Shown here: positions 22,934 through 30,855 of the stretch, piece after piece | Numbering within the stretch: the stretch's first letter is position 1 | Layout: each line of letters opens with the position of its first letter | Assembly: GCA_903885555.1 (NCBI GenBank) | Contig: CAISIV010000207.1 | Location: 1-34,870, forward strand | Reading direction: 5' to 3' | Origin: an uncultured Hyphomicrobiales bacterium | GTDB lineage: Bacteria; Pseudomonadota; Alphaproteobacteria; Rhizobiales; Xanthobacteraceae | DNA length: 34,870 bases | Position numbers and translations under genes: made by a program | The notes under the pieces: generated by a model | What the model was told of the DNA's origin: nothing | Database searches by the model: none | The model's input: only the letters and a program-made list of their open reading frames with translations

Positions 22934-23763
22934 GGCGCAGCCCTCGCGTTTGTCGCGCTTGTTTGTTGGATAAAGGTCAGCGCGTGCTGCGCGCATATAT
23001 CGGGTTCGGCGGCGGCGATATGATAGCTGTCGCCCGGCAGCACGACCACTTTCGCGTTCCGCAGTTGCTTCGCATAGCGCTCGACGGCCTCGACGGATTG
23101 CAGCCCACTTTCCTGCGTCGTCACGATCAGCGTCGGTGCCGTGATGCGTGGCAATTCGTCCGCCAGTTCCATGTCGATGCGCGACGACGAAGCACTGAAC
23201 GCCGCGAGCTTGCCGGTCTTGCCCATCAGTTCGTCGGTCCACCAGCCGATCTGCGCTTCGGACACCGCGCTGCCGAGCCGAGAACGCATGGTCTCTCCGG
23301 CCCACTGTTGCACGCCTTTGTCGCGGATCAGGTCGGCGTTGCCGCTGCCGCTGCCCCGCACCGGCGAACCGAACAGGCACAACGACGACAAACGCTGCGG
23401 CTGGTCGATCGCAAGACGGATGCAGGCTGAGCCGCCGTATTTGGCGCCGATCAGGTGACAGGTCTTGAGGTTCAAGGCATCGAGAAACAGGCCAAGGTCG
23501 CGGGCCAGTTCGGGCGCGCTCCAGCCGTAGCCGGCCGGCTCCGGCGATTGGCCGAAACCGGGCAAGTCCGGACGTATCACACGGTAATGCCGCGCAAGAT
23601 GCGGAACCCAGCATGTCCAGGCGCGGGAGGATTCGGCGTTGCCGTGCACCATCACCACGGTCTCGGGTTCGATCCACGGCTCACCGAACCAGTGGTCCTC
23701 GTAAGCCATCGAGCCCCCGGAGCGGATGAGCACCCTGCGCTTATCGACGCTGTGATTTTCCAT
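22930..23763 (-). CDS. Alpha/beta hydrolase-fold protein with Lys in place of the nucleophile
   Basis: A 277-aa cytosolic protein. The fold is clear: oxyanion-hole motif MVHGNAESSRAW (about residues 38-49), RVIRPDLPGFGQSPEP (61-76), the nucleophile-elbow region HLIGAKYGGSA (103-113) and the catalytic-His segment GDSYHIAAAEPD (H248). In the elbow the usual G-x-S-x-G reads G-A-K-Y-G, so K108 stands where the nucleophilic Ser (or Asp or Cys) should be. Classical esterase chemistry is therefore doubtful; a lyase-like or decarboxylase-like role, or loss of activity, is possible. The start at 23763 leaves a 4-base overlap with Bug receptor 2 at the other end. It is the first gene of the unit. Confidence 0.87.
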   Translation of the reverse strand: MENHSVDKRRVLIRSGGSMAYEDHWFGEPWIEPETVVMVHGNAESSRAWTCWVPHLARHYRVIRPDLPGFGQSPEPAGYGWSAPELARDLGLFLDALNLKTCHLIGAKYGGSACIRLAIDQPQRLSSLCLFGSPVRGSGSGNADLIRDKGVQQWAGETMRSRLGSAVSEAQIGWWTDELMGKTGKLAAFSASSSRIDMELADELPRITAPTLIVTTQESGLQSVEAVERYAKQLRNAKVVVLPGDSYHIAAAEPDICAQHALTFIQQTSATNARAAP

Positions 23764-23784
23764 GAGGGTATTTTCTCTTCTTAT

Positions 23785-23811
23785 GCTGCCGCAGGGCAGA
23801 GCTGCGGCCAG
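23785..23811. other. Hairpin just upstream of the alpha/beta hydrolase start
   Basis: GCTGCCGCAG pairs with CTGCGGCCAGC with one bulged base. On the minus strand it lies about 22 bases before the ATG, so it would sit in the leader of the hydrolase transcript. No T-run follows. The role is unknown. Confidence 0.3.
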
Positions 23812-23894
23812 CAAAGATCGGTTCTGCTGTGACGGCGTTCGTCACCGCGCATTCTATCAGTTCAGGAGATGCCTAGCGCGGCCCGGACTGTCGG

Positions 23895-24896
23895 CTATTT
23901 TATTTTTGCGATGCCGGCTTTGTCGATGAGTTCCCGGTACATCGCGACTTCCTGCTCGATGCGCTTCTTGAAGGCGTCCGGACCTTCGTTCACGACCTTG
24001 AGGCCGGTCTTGTAGATGCGATCCTGCACCTCGGGGCGCGCCAGAATGGCGTGAATTTCCTTGGCGAGACGGTCGACGATGTCCTTCGGCGTGCCGGCGG
24101 GCAGATAGATCGACTGATGATTCTCCGACGTGATGTCCTTGATGCCGACGTCGGCAAGCCGCGGCACGTTAGCAAGGTCCGGCCATTTCTCGTCGCCGGT
24201 CTGCACCAGCGGGCGCAGCGAGCCCGCCTGGATCTGTCCGAGCACCGAACCGATATTGGCCGAATACATATCGAGCTGACCCGATAAAGCCGCCTGCATG
24301 GCAGGACCCGCGCCGCCGAACGGCACATGCACCATCTTGAGGCCAAGCTTGTAGGCCAGCGCTTCGGCGACGATATAAGGCGTCGTGCCGGCCCCGGGCG
24401 AAGCCCAGTTCATCTTGCCGGGATTGGCTTTAACGTCGTCGAGAAAATCCTGGAAGGTCTTGTACTTCGAGTTGGCCGGCACCGTGAATACATCCGGCGC
24501 GGCGCCGACATTGGCGAGCGGGATGAAGTCCTTGAGTGCGTCGTAGGAGGGCTTGTCGTACAGGCTCGGATTGACGACGAAGGCGCTCGACACCACCATC
24601 AGCGTGTAACCGTCGGGTGCGGCGCGCGCCGCCGCCATCATGCCGAGATTGCCGCCGGCGCCGCCGCGATTTTCCACCACGACCGAAACCTTGAGTGCTT
24701 CGCTCAAATAGCTGGCCATGATGCGGGCGACGATGTCGGAGCCGCCGCCGGCCGCGAACGGCACAATGATGTTGATGTTGCGGTTCGGGTAGTCCGCCGC
24801 AAGGGCGCTTGGCGGGACCGTCAAGGGTAGGACGACGATAGCGGCAGCGGCGATGAGAGCCGCACGCCGCGACAGGCGATTGCAAAGTCCGGTCAT
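23895..24896 (-). CDS. Bug-family (TctC-type) periplasmic solute receptor 3
   Basis: A 333-aa protein with a cleavable signal peptide (RRAALIAAAAIVVLPLTV, cut near ALAA). Family blocks are YPNRNINIIVPFAAGGGSDI, SVVVENRGGAGGNLG, AAPDGYTLMVVSSAF and HVPFGGAGPAMQAALSG. GGGAGGAG lies 5-12 bases before the ATG, a strong ribosome binding site. It is a single-gene unit divergent from the CoA-transferase operon, so it is the likely uptake receptor for that pathway. No membrane subunits are nearby. The ligand is unknown. Confidence 0.93.
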   Translation of the reverse strand: MTGLCNRLSRRAALIAAAAIVVLPLTVPPSALAADYPNRNINIIVPFAAGGGSDIVARIMASYLSEALKVSVVVENRGGAGGNLGMMAAARAAPDGYTLMVVSSAFVVNPSLYDKPSYDALKDFIPLANVGAAPDVFTVPANSKYKTFQDFLDDVKANPGKMNWASPGAGTTPYIVAEALAYKLGLKMVHVPFGGAGPAMQAALSGQLDMYSANIGSVLGQIQAGSLRPLVQTGDEKWPDLANVPRLADVGIKDITSENHQSIYLPAGTPKDIVDRLAKEIHAILARPEVQDRIYKTGLKVVNEGPDAFKKRIEQEVAMYRELIDKAGIAKIK

Positions 24897-24965
24897 TGTG
24901 TCTCCTCCCGCCGCACCCTTTTGGCAAGGTGTCGGCTTGAGGCTCAGCTTACCGCCGCCAAATCC

Positions 24966-24981
24966 GATTTCAAATGAAATC
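24966..24981. promoter_or_regulatory. 7-2-7 palindrome, candidate IclR-type operator
   Basis: GATTTCA-AA-TGAAATC is a perfect inverted repeat in the 188-base gap between Bug receptor 3 and the CaiB/CitE/SDR/IclR unit. AT-rich TTTCA...TGAAA-like palindromes of about 16 bases are usual for IclR-family regulators. The operon's own last gene encodes such a regulator. A second inverted repeat, GACA-GAA-TGTC, lies at 24992-25002. Confidence 0.5.
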
Positions 24982-25084
24982 TCGCATTTTGGACAGAATG
25001 TCTCTATTTCCGACAGTTCGTTGACTTTTGAAAACGGTCTGATTTAGTGCCGCTGTTGCTCAAGTCTCCGGGGATCGTCGGGTC

Positions 25085-26296
25085 ATGGCTGAAAACACCA
25101 ATAAAGGCGGGGCTCTTGCAGGGTTGCGCGTCGTTGAATGCGCGACCGTTGTCGCCGGCCCGCTGTGCGGTCGCCTGTTCGGCGATTTCGGCGCCGAGGT
25201 CATTCACGTCGAACATCCGAAGAAAGGCGACCCGCTGCGCGATTTCGGTTTCACTATCGATGGCATCAATCCGTGGTGGAAGTACTACGACCGCAACAAG
25301 AAGTTGATCACCCTCGACATCTCCAAGCCGCGCGGCCGCGAGATTCTGTTCGACATGCTCAAGGACGCGGACATCTTCATCGAGAATTTCCGGCCCGGCC
25401 GCCTTGAGGCGTGGAACATCCACTACGAGGATCTGGCCAAGATCAATCCGCGCCTGATCATGATCCGCGTCACCGGCTACGGGCAGACCGGGCCTTATAG
25501 CAGCCAGCCGGGGTTCGGCACGATCGCCGAGGCGATGAGCGGTTTTGCCGAAATGACCGGGGAGCCCGACGGTCCGCCGACGCTGCCGCAGTTTCCGCTC
25601 GCCGATACCTGCGCCGGATTTTACGCGACCATGGCCGCCATGTTTGCCATCTACAATCGCGACATCGTCGGCACCGGCAAGGGCCAGGTCATCGACGTCA
25701 GCATCTGGGAAAGTCTGTTCTCGATTCTCGGTCCCAATGCGCTGGTCAATCACGTCACCGGGCGCTCGCCGCGCCGCATCGGCAATCGCGCGCCGACCTC
25801 CGCGCCGCGCAACACCTACAAGACCAAGGATGACCGCTGGATCACCATCGCCAGCGCGACGCAGACCACGGCCATCCGCATGTTCGAGCTGATGGGCATG
25901 CCCGATCTGGTCAAGGATCCGCGTTTCAACAGCAACAGCAACCGCGTCAAGAATGTCGACGAGCTCGACAAGCTCGTGACGGCCTGGACCACCCAGCATA
26001 CGCGCGATGAACTCTCCAAGGTCCTGCACGCGGCCGAAGTGCCGTTCGGCCCGATCAACAATGTCGCCGACATCATGACCGACCCGCATGCAATCGCGCG
26101 CGAGATGATCGTCGAACACACCGACGTCGATGGCCGCAAGCTGCGCATGGAAGGCGTGTTTCCGAAAATGAGCGCGACGCCGGGCCGCGTGAACCGCGTC
26201 GGCGGCGCGCTCGGCGCCGATAATGCCGAGGTGTTCGCCAGGATCGGTCTGACGAAAGAGCAGATCGCCGAACTGTCGAAGAGCGGGATCATCTGA
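25085..26296 (+). CDS. CaiB/BaiF family CoA-transferase (class III)
   Basis: A 403-aa cytosolic enzyme that moves CoA between carboxylic acids. The N-terminal block LAGLRVVECATVVAGPLCGR and the stretch FGAEVIHVEHPKKGDPLRD are family signatures. NFRPGRLEAW and RVTGYGQTGPYSSQPGFGTI follow. The likely nucleophilic Asp is D174 in PLADTCAGFYATMAAM, which aligns with Asp169 of formyl-CoA transferase. The length is normal. It heads an operon with a CitE-type lyase (39-base gap), an SDR and an IclR regulator, so it probably activates a dicarboxylate or hydroxy acid before cleavage. The ribosome binding site before the ATG is weak. Confidence 0.93.
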   Translation: MAENTNKGGALAGLRVVECATVVAGPLCGRLFGDFGAEVIHVEHPKKGDPLRDFGFTIDGINPWWKYYDRNKKLITLDISKPRGREILFDMLKDADIFIENFRPGRLEAWNIHYEDLAKINPRLIMIRVTGYGQTGPYSSQPGFGTIAEAMSGFAEMTGEPDGPPTLPQFPLADTCAGFYATMAAMFAIYNRDIVGTGKGQVIDVSIWESLFSILGPNALVNHVTGRSPRRIGNRAPTSAPRNTYKTKDDRWITIASATQTTAIRMFELMGMPDLVKDPRFNSNSNRVKNVDELDKLVTAWTTQHTRDELSKVLHAAEVPFGPINNVADIMTDPHAIAREMIVEHTDVDGRKLRMEGVFPKMSATPGRVNRVGGALGADNAEVFARIGLTKEQIAELSKSGII

Positions 26297-26335
26297 CAGC
26301 GAAGAACTGTCTGGGGAAATGCAGGGAGAACGAGA

Positions 26336-27208
26336 ATGAGCAAGAAGCCGCTGATCACCCTTTACGTGCCGGGCAACCGCAAGGACCTGATCGACAAGGG
26401 CCCGCGTTTCGCGCCGGACGGCGTGGTGTTCGATCTCGAGGACGCCGTGCCGGTGCATCTTAAGGAATCGGTGCGGCACGATCTCATCAAGGTCATCCCT
26501 GATTATCCGCTGACGTCGCTCGTGCGCGTCAATAGCGAAGAGAAATTCCTCGAAGGCGATCTGCGCACGGTCGTCTGCAAGAACCTGTACGGCGTCATCC
26601 TGCCGATGGTGGAGCACGCCGAGCAGGTCAAGCGCGCCGACACAATTATTGGCGAAGCCGAAAAGGCTGCCAAGCTCGAGCCCGGCACCGTGAAGCTGTT
26701 TCTCTTGATCGAGACGCCGCTCGGCGTGCGCAATTGCTACGACGCCTGTGTCGCCGCCAAGCGCGTGGAGAGCATCGTCTATGGCAGCGCGGAAGACGGC
26801 GACCTGCAAGCCGAAATGAAAAGCTCGTTTTCCATCGAAGGCTACGAGCTGATGTACCCGCGCCAGAAGAGCCTGCTCGATGCGCGCGCCGCCAAGCTGC
26901 CTTACGTGCTCGACGGCGCCTATAGCGGCGTGAAGGATGAGGACGGCCTGCGCCGCGATTGCACCGTGTCGAAGCGGCTCGGCTTCAACGGGCGCACGCT
27001 GATCTATCCCGGTCATATCGGCCCAGCGCGCGAAATCTACGAGCCCGATCCGAAGGAAGTCGCGAAATACAAACAGATGGTCGTCGAATTCGAAAAGGCT
27101 GTCGCGGATGGCAAGGCGGCGACGGTCTATCAGGGCAATATGATCGACTACGCCATGTTCAAGCGTGCCAAGCTGTTCCTCGGCAACGCCGACCTTTACG
27201 CGGACTGA
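26336..27208 (+). CDS. HpcH/HpaI aldolase / CitE-like beta-hydroxyacyl-CoA lyase
   Basis: A 290-aa cytosolic Mg-dependent TIM-barrel enzyme. Family motifs are YVPGNR (10-15, CoA/adenine contact), FDLEDAV (32-38), RVN (64-66) and LIETPLG with metal ligand E126. GSAEDGDL carries D154, the second metal ligand. The C-terminal part (FNGRTLIYPGHIGPAREIYE) gives the CitE-type lid. Relatives cleave malyl-CoA, citramalyl-CoA, citryl-CoA or methylmalyl-CoA. With a CoA-transferase directly upstream, the pair resembles malate- or citramalate-type activation plus cleavage. GGGAGAACGAG precedes the ATG. The exact acyl-CoA cannot be read from sequence. Confidence 0.92.
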   Translation: MSKKPLITLYVPGNRKDLIDKGPRFAPDGVVFDLEDAVPVHLKESVRHDLIKVIPDYPLTSLVRVNSEEKFLEGDLRTVVCKNLYGVILPMVEHAEQVKRADTIIGEAEKAAKLEPGTVKLFLLIETPLGVRNCYDACVAAKRVESIVYGSAEDGDLQAEMKSSFSIEGYELMYPRQKSLLDARAAKLPYVLDGAYSGVKDEDGLRRDCTVSKRLGFNGRTLIYPGHIGPAREIYEPDPKEVAKYKQMVVEFEKAVADGKAATVYQGNMIDYAMFKRAKLFLGNADLYAD

Positions 27209-27211
27209 CCG

Positions 27212-27991
27212 ATGACCGAAAACGGCCCGAAATCATTGACCGATATAAGCGGGCAGGTCGCCATTGTGACCGGCGGCACGCAGGGCATCGGCCTTGCCAC
27301 AGCGCAGAAGTTTGCCGCCGAAGGAGCGAAGGTCGTTGTGACAGGCCGCGGCGCCGAGAACGGCCAAGCCGCGCTCGACCTGCTCAAGCAGCAGACCGAC
27401 GATGTCATCTTTCTCCAGGGCGATGCGACGTCGGGTAAAGATGTCGATGCCGCCGTTGCTGCCGTCGATGCCAAGTGGGGACGCATCGACATCCTCGTGA
27501 ATTGCGCCGGCGGCTTCATGACGTCGCCGCGCATCGACGAGATCGACGAGGAAGGCTGGCGCAAAGGCATCGAGTGGAATCTGACGGCGAAGTTTCTGTC
27601 GGTCCGCGCGGCGGTGCCGATCATGAAGCGCAGGAATTACGGGCGCATCGTCAACGTGTCGTCGGTGGCGGGGCGGGGCGGCGTGGTGGCGGCGCCGCTG
27701 GATTATTCCGCCGCCAAGGCCGGCGTTGCCGGCTTTACGCGTCGGCTCGCGGTCGAGCTTGCGCCGGACGGCATCACCGCGAATGTCGTCGCGCCCGGAA
27801 CGACGCAGACGCCGCGTCTGAGCCGTCTGTCGCATCGCCGCATGGAACAGGTCATCGCGCGCATTCCTGTGGGCCGGCTCGGTACGCCCGAGGAAATAGC
27901 GCTCGGCATCTGGTACTTCTGCACGCCCGGCGCCGGCTACACCACCGGCGCAGTGCTCGATATGAATGGCGGCGTCTGGACGGGCGCGTGA
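27212..27991 (+). CDS. Short-chain dehydrogenase/reductase (SDR)
   Basis: A 259-aa cytosolic NAD(P)-dependent oxidoreductase of the classical SDR type. The cofactor motif TGGTQGIG is at residues 20-27, NCAG (97-100) takes the place of NNAG, and the active site is S150/S151 with Y165 and K169 (LDYSAAKAGVAGF). The end, PGAGYTTGAVLDMNGG, is the usual SDR C-terminus. It starts 3 bases after the lyase stop, so it is tightly coupled. It could oxidise a hydroxyacid or reduce the aldehyde or keto product of the lyase. Confidence 0.94.
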   Translation: MTENGPKSLTDISGQVAIVTGGTQGIGLATAQKFAAEGAKVVVTGRGAENGQAALDLLKQQTDDVIFLQGDATSGKDVDAAVAAVDAKWGRIDILVNCAGGFMTSPRIDEIDEEGWRKGIEWNLTAKFLSVRAAVPIMKRRNYGRIVNVSSVAGRGGVVAAPLDYSAAKAGVAGFTRRLAVELAPDGITANVVAPGTTQTPRLSRLSHRRMEQVIARIPVGRLGTPEEIALGIWYFCTPGAGYTTGAVLDMNGGVWTGA

Positions 27992-27993
27992 CG

Positions 27994-28770
27994 ATGGTAA
28001 AGACGAAGAGCAAATCGTCCTCGGACCTTGGCTCGTCGATCACGAGCCTGCGTAAAGCGTTTTCACTGCTTAACGCCGTCGCGGCGTCGAGCCAGCCGCT
28101 GACCATCGCCGAAGCATCGGCCGCTGCCAGAATATCGCGCCCGACCGGCTATCGCATTGTCGAGGCCTTGATGGCGGAAGGCCACCTCAGCCAGGACTCG
28201 TTCGGCCGTCTGCACGTTGGCTTTGCCTCGCTACCTCTCGCCGCTAAAGCGCTGGACAATAATCGTCTGCGTATGGAAGCGCTGACGGCGCTGCAGGACC
28301 TGTCGAAATCGACCGGCCGGCGCTCCAATCTCGGCGTACTTTATCGCGGCCGTATCCTGCACATCGTCGGCGCGGAGAAGCCGTCGATGCCGATCCGTTA
28401 CGCGCGGTTCGGCAAGATCGTGCCGCTGCATTGCTCGGCGATGGGCAAGGCATTGCTGGCCTATTTGCCGGAGGACGGCGTCAAAGCGCTGATCGACAGC
28501 CAGGGCATGAAAGCGCTGACGCCAAATACCATCACGAATTACAAGACGTTGTTGAAGGACCTCGAAGGCGTGCGCAAGAACGGTTTTTCAGTCAGCAATC
28601 AGGAGCATGTCGCCGGGCTGTTCGCCGTCGGCGCCATGGTGCGGGGCGAGAGCGGCCCGATCGCGTCGATCGCGCTGCTGGGCCGTGACCTGCCGTCCGT
28701 TTTGGCAGCGGCGGACAAGGTGATGCACACGGCAGAAATCATTTCACATCGTATGGATCGCGCCGATTAG
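27994..28770 (+). CDS. IclR-family transcriptional regulator
   Basis: A 258-aa DNA-binding protein. An N-terminal winged helix-turn-helix (TSLRKAFSLLNAVAASSQPL, then TIAEASAAARISRPTGYRIV) spans about residues 20-75. A C-terminal ligand-binding IclR domain follows, with LHCSAMGKALLAYLPE and GFSVSNQEHVAGLFAVGAMV. I chose the ATG at 27994; a GTG at 27988 overlaps the SDR stop codon (GTGA) and would add two residues. It is the last gene of the CoA-transferase operon and likely controls it, and perhaps the divergent Bug gene, in response to a pathway acid. Its candidate site is the palindrome at 24966-24981. Confidence 0.93.
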   Translation: MVKTKSKSSSDLGSSITSLRKAFSLLNAVAASSQPLTIAEASAAARISRPTGYRIVEALMAEGHLSQDSFGRLHVGFASLPLAAKALDNNRLRMEALTALQDLSKSTGRRSNLGVLYRGRILHIVGAEKPSMPIRYARFGKIVPLHCSAMGKALLAYLPEDGVKALIDSQGMKALTPNTITNYKTLLKDLEGVRKNGFSVSNQEHVAGLFAVGAMVRGESGPIASIALLGRDLPSVLAAADKVMHTAEIISHRMDRAD

Positions 28771-28974
28771 ACGCGATGGATTACGGCACGGCTTGTAACT
28801 TCCCGACGGGCTCAGCATCGAGGTAGAAAGATACAGCCTGAAAGTACGTCGCTGGTATTCAACTACTCTAGGTTAAGAGTCCATTCACGCAACCGACGAT
28901 TTTAAAGAACGTCGAAAGCTTGTAAAAACACAGTTCGCCTAACGTCCGACCTCGTCCCACTCAAAGGTCCGGGT

Positions 28975-30849
28975 ATGTCGGTTCGTGTCGGTCAGTCGGG
29001 TTTCCGCCTTCTCCTCGTCGGAGCCGGTGCCCTTATATGCACGGCAGGACTCGCGATCGGCTTGACGATCTGGTGGCTGCATGCGCTTGCCGTCAAGGAG
29101 GCCTCCGCCAACGCCGGTATGCTTGCGACCGTGCTGGCCGAGCAGGCGAATCGCGCCGTTCAATCCGTCGATCTCTCTCTTGAGGATCTCAAAAGGGAGC
29201 TGGAAAGGATCAAATCGCTTAGCGCTGGCAACATAGAGGCCATGGCTGGCGAAAATGTGCACAAGATGATTCTGGAGCGGTTGTCGCATCTGTCGCAATC
29301 GGAACGGATCGTATTGATCGACAAATACGGCTTCACGGCAAATACGACGGTCCAGTTTCCGTCCAACCCGGTCGATCTCTCCGATCGGGACTATTTCCAG
29401 CACTTGAAGCACAATAACGATGCGCGTCTGTTCATCAGCAGCGTTGTCGATCGCCGCTCAGGCAAACAGCTTGTTGTCTTCAGCAAACGTATCAATGGCA
29501 TAAGCGACGAATTTGCCGGCGTTGTTCTGATCAGCGTCGAGTTTACCTATTTCGAAGCCATCTACAAATCGATCGCAACATTGCCCGATCAGTCGTTTGT
29601 GCTGCTGCATCGTAGCGGCAGCGTGATCGTGCGCTATTTCGATGGTAAGACGTATACCGGCGAGAGAATGCCTACGAATTCGGAATGGTACGAAGTCATT
29701 GCACGCGGCGGCGGGCAGTTCAAAGGCCAGTCGGCATTTGATACCAAGCGGCGGCTCGTGGCCGCGCAGCCGCTGCAGGACTACCCGCTTGTCGTCAATG
29801 TTGCCGTTTCGGAGGCCGCGGCGCTGGCGACCTGGCGCATTCAAGCGACAACGATTGGCCTCGGCACGCTGCTTGTAGTGATTTGTTCTGGCGTCTTGCT
29901 GATCGCGCTGAACCGGCAGTTCCGCCGCGTCGTTTCTTCCGAGCTGGCGCTGGTCAAGAAGTCCGAAGAGTTGGAGAAATCCAACGCGACCGTCGACGCG
30001 GCGCTAAACAACATGTCGCAAGGCCTGGCGACGTTCGATGCGACGGCGGCAATGGTGATCTGCAATCGGCGCTATCTCGAAATGTACGGTCTTTCATCGG
30101 AAATCGTGAAGCCGGGATGCTCGTTGCAAGCCATCCTGGCCGACCGCGTCGCCGCCGGAAACTTTCGTGCCGAGGATATCGAGCAGTACGCGCATGAGAT
30201 CATCAGTGCGGCGGCGGCGGGCAAGCGAACCAGCAAAACCATCGAGTTGCAGGACGGCCGTATCATTTGCGTCGTGAACGAACCGACGGTCGATGGCGGC
30301 TGGGTGGCGACCCATGAAGACATCACGGAACAGAAAAAAGCCGAGGAGCGCATCACATATGCTGCGCACCATGATTCACTGACCGGGCTGGCAAATCGCA
30401 AGCTGTTTTACGAACAGCTCGAGCAGGCGCTCAAGCGGGCACGCCGCGGCGAGCCTCTGGCAGTGCTGTATCTGGATCTGGATCATCTGAAGCGGATCAA
30501 CGACACGCTCGGCCACCCGGTCGGTGACAAGCTGTTGAAAGGCGTCGCCAGCCGGCTGCGCAGTTGCGTTCGCGATGTCGATCTGGTCGCTCGCCTGAGC
30601 GGCGACGAATTTGCGATCATTCGGACTTCATTGGACGGTCCGGCAGACGCCGCCGCGCTTGCCGTGCGTGTACGCGATGCCATTCATGAACCGTTCGCTC
30701 TGGATGGGCATCAGGTTATCGTCGACGTCAGCGTCGGGATCTCGATTGCGCCCAACGATGCTTCGGAAGTGACCGATTTGCTCAAGACAGCGGATATTGC
30801 GCTGTACGAAGCCAAAAACACCGGGCGCGGTACGTATTGTTTCTATTAG
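28975..30849 (+). CDS. Sensor diguanylate cyclase: CACHE-PAS-GGDEF (5' part of an amber-interrupted GGDEF-EAL gene)
   Basis: A 624-aa inner-membrane protein. A transmembrane helix (about 9-33) is followed by a periplasmic dCACHE-type domain (IVLIDKYGFTANTT, DLSDRDYFQHLK), a second helix (about 289-313), a PAS-like domain (NNMSQGLATFDATAAMVICN) and a GGDEF domain. The active site reads SGDEF at residues 542-546, with the inhibitory I-site RDVD at 533-536 exactly five residues before it. The cyclase would make c-di-GMP. The frame ends TYCFY-stop (TAG at 30847-30849), and the downstream EAL gene continues in the same frame after TE-MNERM. Homologous fusion proteins read on through this point, so an E-to-amber or Q-to-amber change is likely. 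The start at 28975 has AAAGG upstream. Confidence 0.88.
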   Translation: MSVRVGQSGFRLLLVGAGALICTAGLAIGLTIWWLHALAVKEASANAGMLATVLAEQANRAVQSVDLSLEDLKRELERIKSLSAGNIEAMAGENVHKMILERLSHLSQSERIVLIDKYGFTANTTVQFPSNPVDLSDRDYFQHLKHNNDARLFISSVVDRRSGKQLVVFSKRINGISDEFAGVVLISVEFTYFEAIYKSIATLPDQSFVLLHRSGSVIVRYFDGKTYTGERMPTNSEWYEVIARGGGQFKGQSAFDTKRRLVAAQPLQDYPLVVNVAVSEAAALATWRIQATTIGLGTLLVVICSGVLLIALNRQFRRVVSSELALVKKSEELEKSNATVDAALNNMSQGLATFDATAAMVICNRRYLEMYGLSSEIVKPGCSLQAILADRVAAGNFRAEDIEQYAHEIISAAAAGKRTSKTIELQDGRIICVVNEPTVDGGWVATHEDITEQKKAEERITYAAHHDSLTGLANRKLFYEQLEQALKRARRGEPLAVLYLDLDHLKRINDTLGHPVGDKLLKGVASRLRSCVRDVDLVARLSGDEFAIIRTSLDGPADAAALAVRVRDAIHEPFALDGHQVIVDVSVGISIAPNDASEVTDLLKTADIALYEAKNTGRGTYCFY

Positions 30850-30855
30850 ACGGAA

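Noticed and set aside
22934-23677. Upstream extension of the Bug receptor 2 frame
   Set aside because: The extension is a shadow of the alpha/beta hydrolase. The receptor's signal peptide and ribosome binding site fix the start at 22933.
25004-27016. A 670-codon open frame on the minus strand
   Set aside because: It lies antisense to the well-supported CaiB and CitE genes. Its translation is rich in His, Arg, Ala and Asp with no domain, as expected of a shadow frame in GC-rich DNA.
27475-27993. Upstream extension of the IclR regulator frame
   Set aside because: The extension overlaps the SDR gene in another frame. The winged-helix domain begins just after the ATG at 27994.
30847-30849. Amber codon as a site for pyrrolysine or another special amino acid
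   Set aside because: Nothing in the window supports such decoding, and a simple nonsense change in a linker is the simpler explanation.
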